Assembly (NCBI GenBank): GCA_041402005.1
Contig: JAWKTB010000010.1
Coordinates: forward strand, 1-32,541
DNA from: JAJRXR01 sp041402005
GTDB taxonomy: Bacteria; Planctomycetota; Phycisphaerae; Phycisphaerales; UBA1924
Direction: 5' to 3'
Length of the DNA: 32,541 bases
Under the pieces are notes generated by a model, which saw only the letters and a list, made by a program, of their open reading frames with translations, did no database searches and was not told the DNA's origin. The position numbers were made by a program, and so were the translations under genes. This document shows, one piece after another, positions 30,601-32,541 of the stretch (within the stretch, counting starts at the first letter, position 1; each line of letters starts with the position of its first letter).

Positions 30601-30619
30601 GGCCGGTTGGAAACCGGCC
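30601..30619. repeat. GGA-triloop hairpin (single copy)
   Basis: GGCCGGTT-GGA-AACCGGCC, an 8-bp perfect stem, followed by CCACCGG. The stem differs from all other copies in the window but keeps the GGA loop and CCACC tail. It sits 6 bases after the dehydrogenase stop and before the convergent TSCPD gene. Confidence 0.8.
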
Positions 30620-30637
30620 CCACCGGGGGAGGCGGCG

Positions 30638-31030
30638 TCAGCGGCGCGCGGCTTTGTCGGCGAACTCGAGTTCGAGGAATCGCGCGACGTAGTCGACGAT
30701 CGACTGGGCCTCGGGGATGTCGGGGTTGCTGGTCATGCCCATGGGCTCGAAGCGCATGCCCTTGAAGCGCATGACGGCGTCCTCGATGGAGAGGCCGAAC
30801 TGGAGGGCGATGGAGAAGGCGCGGCAGAAGGCCTGGCACATGCCGGAGATCGCCGAGCCCTCCTTGGAGATCTTGATGAAGATCTCGCCCGGCTTGCCGT
30901 CGGGGTAGAGGCCGACGGTGAGGTAGCCCTCGTGCCCGGCGATGGTGAACTTGTGGGTGAGGGACTCGCGGGTTGGCAGCAGGGCCTGGCGGGTGGCGAC
31001 CATCTCGGGAACGTCCTTGTCCGGGGTCAT
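30638..31030 (-). CDS. Stand-alone NrdJ C-terminal (TSCPD) domain protein
   Basis: A 130-residue protein matching the C-terminal domain of class II (B12-dependent) ribonucleotide reductase, NrdJ: ESLTHKFTIAGHEGYLTVGL near 22-41, DGKPGEIFIKISKEGSAISG near 44-63, MCQAFCRAFSIALQFGLSIE near 64-83 and MRFEPMGMTSNPDIPEAQSI near 92-111. In full-length NrdJ this domain follows the catalytic barrel; in some bacteria (for example the Pseudomonas NrdJa/NrdJb pair) it is a separate subunit. The catalytic part is not in this window. The typical zinc-binding Cys motif preceding this domain is absent here; only Cys65 and Cys69 remain. The ATG at 31030 has no Shine-Dalgarno; TACAGT lies 9 bases upstream. Confidence 0.85.
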   Translation of the reverse strand: MTPDKDVPEMVATRQALLPTRESLTHKFTIAGHEGYLTVGLYPDGKPGEIFIKISKEGSAISGMCQAFCRAFSIALQFGLSIEDAVMRFKGMRFEPMGMTSNPDIPEAQSIVDYVARFLELEFADKAARR

Positions 31031-31039
31031 GAAGGGGTG

Positions 31040-31045
31040 ACTGTA
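31040..31045 (-). promoter_or_regulatory. Candidate -10 box (TACAGT) for the TSCPD gene
   Basis: On the minus strand TACAGT matches TANNNT and ends 9 bases before the ATG at 31030, which has no Shine-Dalgarno sequence; a very short leader is expected. Confidence 0.3.
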
Positions 31046-31161
31046 CCGGCGAGCACGCCGCGGGGAGACCCTCGGCGAGGGGTGTATCGGGCCTGGGGGG
31101 CGAACGGCTCGAATCTCGGGCGGGCCTCTTGGCGGATGAGGGAGGCGATCCCGGGGTTGGG

Positions 31162-31190
31162 TTGCTCGGAGCCCTTGGCGGGCCGATACT
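31162..31190 (+). promoter_or_regulatory. Candidate promoter for the small membrane protein gene
   Basis: TTGCTC (31162-31167) and GATACT (31185-31190) are 17 bases apart. Transcription would start near the GTG codons at 31194 and 31197, implying a leaderless message. Confidence 0.35.
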
Positions 31191-31193
31191 TGG

Positions 31194-31547
31194 GTGGTGA
31201 CCGACCGGTCCGGACATCGAGGCGAGGTCAGGCACGCCGGGGGCGGGTTGTCGCTGCTCGTGCTGCTGACGCTGTCGGTGCAGTTGGTCGTCGGGGCGGA
31301 GACGGCCCTGGCGTCGGTCGGGCCCTTCGGGAGCGAGGGGATTTGCCTGCGCCGCCTGCCGACGGAGGTCGTCCGGGTCATCCGGGACCTGGTCGAGCGT
31401 CGGGAGGCCGAGAGCGAGACGACGCGGGTCGCGTCGAGGGTCGGCGGGTCGCCGGCTCCGATCGTCGCGACGCCGGAGAGTCAGCCCGGTCCGGTCGAGC
31501 CCCTCGGGGCGTGGCTGCTGGACCTGCCGCCGCCGGCGCGCGCTTGA
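31194..31547 (+). CDS. Small single-span membrane or exported protein, unknown function
   Basis: A 117-residue reading frame beginning GTG-GTG (31194 or 31197). After a polar start it has one hydrophobic segment, GGLSLLVLLTLSVQLVVGAE at about 17-36, which could be a signal peptide or membrane anchor ending near ALA-SV. A basic helical stretch (LPTEVVRVIRDLVERREAES) and a Pro-rich end follow. No family is recognised. It stands 183 bases upstream of secA on the same strand and its codon use is consistent with coding. It may be a planctomycete-specific envelope protein. Confidence is limited because GC-rich DNA gives chance frames of this length. Confidence 0.5.
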   Translation: MVTDRSGHRGEVRHAGGGLSLLVLLTLSVQLVVGAETALASVGPFGSEGICLRRLPTEVVRVIRDLVERREAESETTRVASRVGGSPAPIVATPESQPGPVEPLGAWLLDLPPPARA

Positions 31548-31730
31548 GCTGCGCGTCGGGCGCCGCCTCGGGTGGCGCGGAGTCCAGATTTTCATCGAGT
31601 TGAATCGCGTCGTGCCCGCCGCGGGCTGTGCATTGCGGCGGGGGGGCGCCCATGACGATCCGTACCGGCGGCGGGGCGATGGTCCCAGCCGCGACGAGAG
31701 GGCGACAGGCTCGCCCCGGAAGGCCAAGAG

Positions 31731-32541
31731 ATGGCGAACGCAGATATTCCTCTGATCGGTCCTCTGATCAGCAAGATCGCGGGCTCGCGGAACGAGCGGT
31801 TCGTCCGCCGCTACACGCAGCGTGTGGAGCAGATCAACGCCCTGGGCGACCAGATGCGGGCGCTGACGGACGAGCAACTGCGGGCGAAGCTGGGCGAGTT
31901 CCGCTCACGTCACGAGGGTGGGGCGAAGGCGGACGACCTCCAGGTGGAGGCGTTCGCGGTCGGGCGCGAGGTCATGGACCGGGCGGTCGGGATCCGCAAC
32001 ATCTTCAACCCGGAGCAAAAGTTCGACGTCTCGCGCCTGAGTGAACGGGGACGGGAGCTGTACAGGGCGACGAAGGCGGAGATGGACGCGCTGGCGCCCC
32101 TGATCGCGAAGAGCGTGGCGCCTGAGGACCGGGTCGAGGGGGGCGAGGCGGACGAGCGGGACGAGGTGCTGGGGGCGAACCACGCGGTGGAGGGGTGGCG
32201 TCGGGCTTCGATCCCGGTGGAGCTGTACGAGGAGGTGCGGAAGCTCTACCCCGAGAGCCGCCCGCCGTTCCGGGCGAGGCCGTTCGACGTGCAGCTGATC
32301 GGCGGCATGGTGCTGGGGCAGGGCAAGATCGCGGAGATGAAGACGGGCGAGGGCAAGACGATCGTCGCGCCCCTGGCGTCGTACATGGCGGCGATCGAGC
32401 GTCAGCAGGTGCACGTCGTGACGGTCAACGACTACCTGGTGCAGCGCGACCGGGACTGGGTGTTCCCGTTCTTCCACTGGCTCGGGCTGCGGGTGGGGGC
32501 GATCCACCCGATGCACATGCAGCCGGAGGAGATCAAGCGGT
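31731..32541 (+). CDS. secA: Preprotein translocase ATPase SecA, N-terminal part
   Basis: The frame is open from ATG 31731 to the window end (270 residues). SecA is the ATPase that pushes unfolded proteins through SecYEG. Evidence: N-terminal RNERFVRRYTQRVEQINALG, the helix LTDEQLRAKLGEFRSRH, then FDVQLIGGMVLGQGKIAEMK and the Walker A EMKTGEGKTIVAPLASYMAA near 202-221, and VVTVNDYLVQRDRDWV near 229-244. In E. coli SecA the GEGKT motif is at about 105-109; here it is at 206-210, because about 95 residues (roughly 88-182, RNIFNPEQKFDVSRLSERGR and onward, acidic middle) are inserted before FDVQLIGG. The C-terminus lies outside the window. The start is the first ATG with a family-like N-terminus; AAGGCCAAGAG upstream is a weak ribosome binding site. 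Confidence 0.95.
   Translation, partial: MANADIPLIGPLISKIAGSRNERFVRRYTQRVEQINALGDQMRALTDEQLRAKLGEFRSRHEGGAKADDLQVEAFAVGREVMDRAVGIRNIFNPEQKFDVSRLSERGRELYRATKAEMDALAPLIAKSVAPEDRVEGGEADERDEVLGANHAVEGWRRASIPVELYEEVRKLYPESRPPFRARPFDVQLIGGMVLGQGKIAEMKTGEGKTIVAPLASYMAAIERQQVHVVTVNDYLVQRDRDWVFPFFHWLGLRVGAIHPMHMQPEEIKR

Noticed and set aside
31031..31381. Longer start for the TSCPD protein, up to 31381
   Set aside because: The added residues show no similarity to NrdJ and overlap the candidate promoter of the divergent gene.

Overview
This is a GC-rich (roughly 70% by eye) stretch of bacterial chromosome, almost certainly from a planctomycete of the Phycisphaerae lineage. Reasons: two secreted proteins end in paired 'D-F-S-D-[VI]-[VI]-A-F-L ... 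G-E-G-C-P' repeats (the GC-type dockerin-like C-terminus known from Phycisphaerales); a DksA-like protein without its zinc cysteines sits next to lspA; HU and the DksA-like protein carry long Lys/Ala-rich tails; SecA has a large N-terminal insertion; a CxxC...CPECG zinc ribbon is embedded in a membrane protein; several genes lack Shine-Dalgarno sequences. No phage, IS element, CRISPR array or clear genomic island was found.

Layout. 1-2030: end of a SpoIIE/RsbU-type phosphatase, a convergent MazG-like gene, then rpsL, tRNA-Tyr(GUA) and rpsG with a strong terminator; fusA and tuf do not follow. 2030-7077: a RimJ/RimL-type acetyltransferase, a ThiF/MoeB-type E1 enzyme, two tandem DinB-fold paralogs, a long inverted repeat, an MBL-fold hydrolase, a cupin and a membrane-anchored helical-repeat protein. 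7074-13735: a DksA-like gene coupled to lspA, then accA, proC, a two-gene ABC exporter and a methyltransferase. 13675-15300: a block in which the methyltransferase 5' end and most of a ubiD-family decarboxylase gene are broken by many single-base frame changes while the protein stays recognisable; this looks more like a locally poor sequence than natural decay. 15851-23418: D-Ala-D-Ala carboxypeptidase (PBP4 type), a small unknown protein, a CheY-like regulator, two secreted GC-dockerin proteins (one a nuclease/phosphatase-fold enzyme) and pseudouridine-5'-phosphate glycosidase. 23557-30595: CstA with an inserted zinc ribbon, a tandem array of GGA-loop hairpins, a secreted PSMA-like M28 peptidase, HU, a second endonuclease/exonuclease/phosphatase-family protein and a D-2-hydroxyacid dehydrogenase. 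30638-32541: a stand-alone NrdJ C-terminal (TSCPD) domain protein, a small membrane protein and the 5' part of secA.

The genes are mostly housekeeping: translation (rpsL, rpsG, tRNA-Tyr), envelope and secretion (lspA, PBP4, secA, ABC exporter), lipid and amino-acid synthesis (accA, proC), nutrient uptake and peptide use (CstA next to a secreted peptidase) and nucleotide or RNA turnover (MazG-like, PsuG, TSCPD). The points most worth a second look are Arg88 in S12 (a streptomycin-resistance residue), a family of covarying GGA-triloop hairpins in intergenic DNA, TANNNT boxes 5-6 bases upstream of several start codons that lack Shine-Dalgarno sequences (suggesting leaderless mRNAs), the zinc-ribbon insertion in CstA, and the frame-broken ubiD block.
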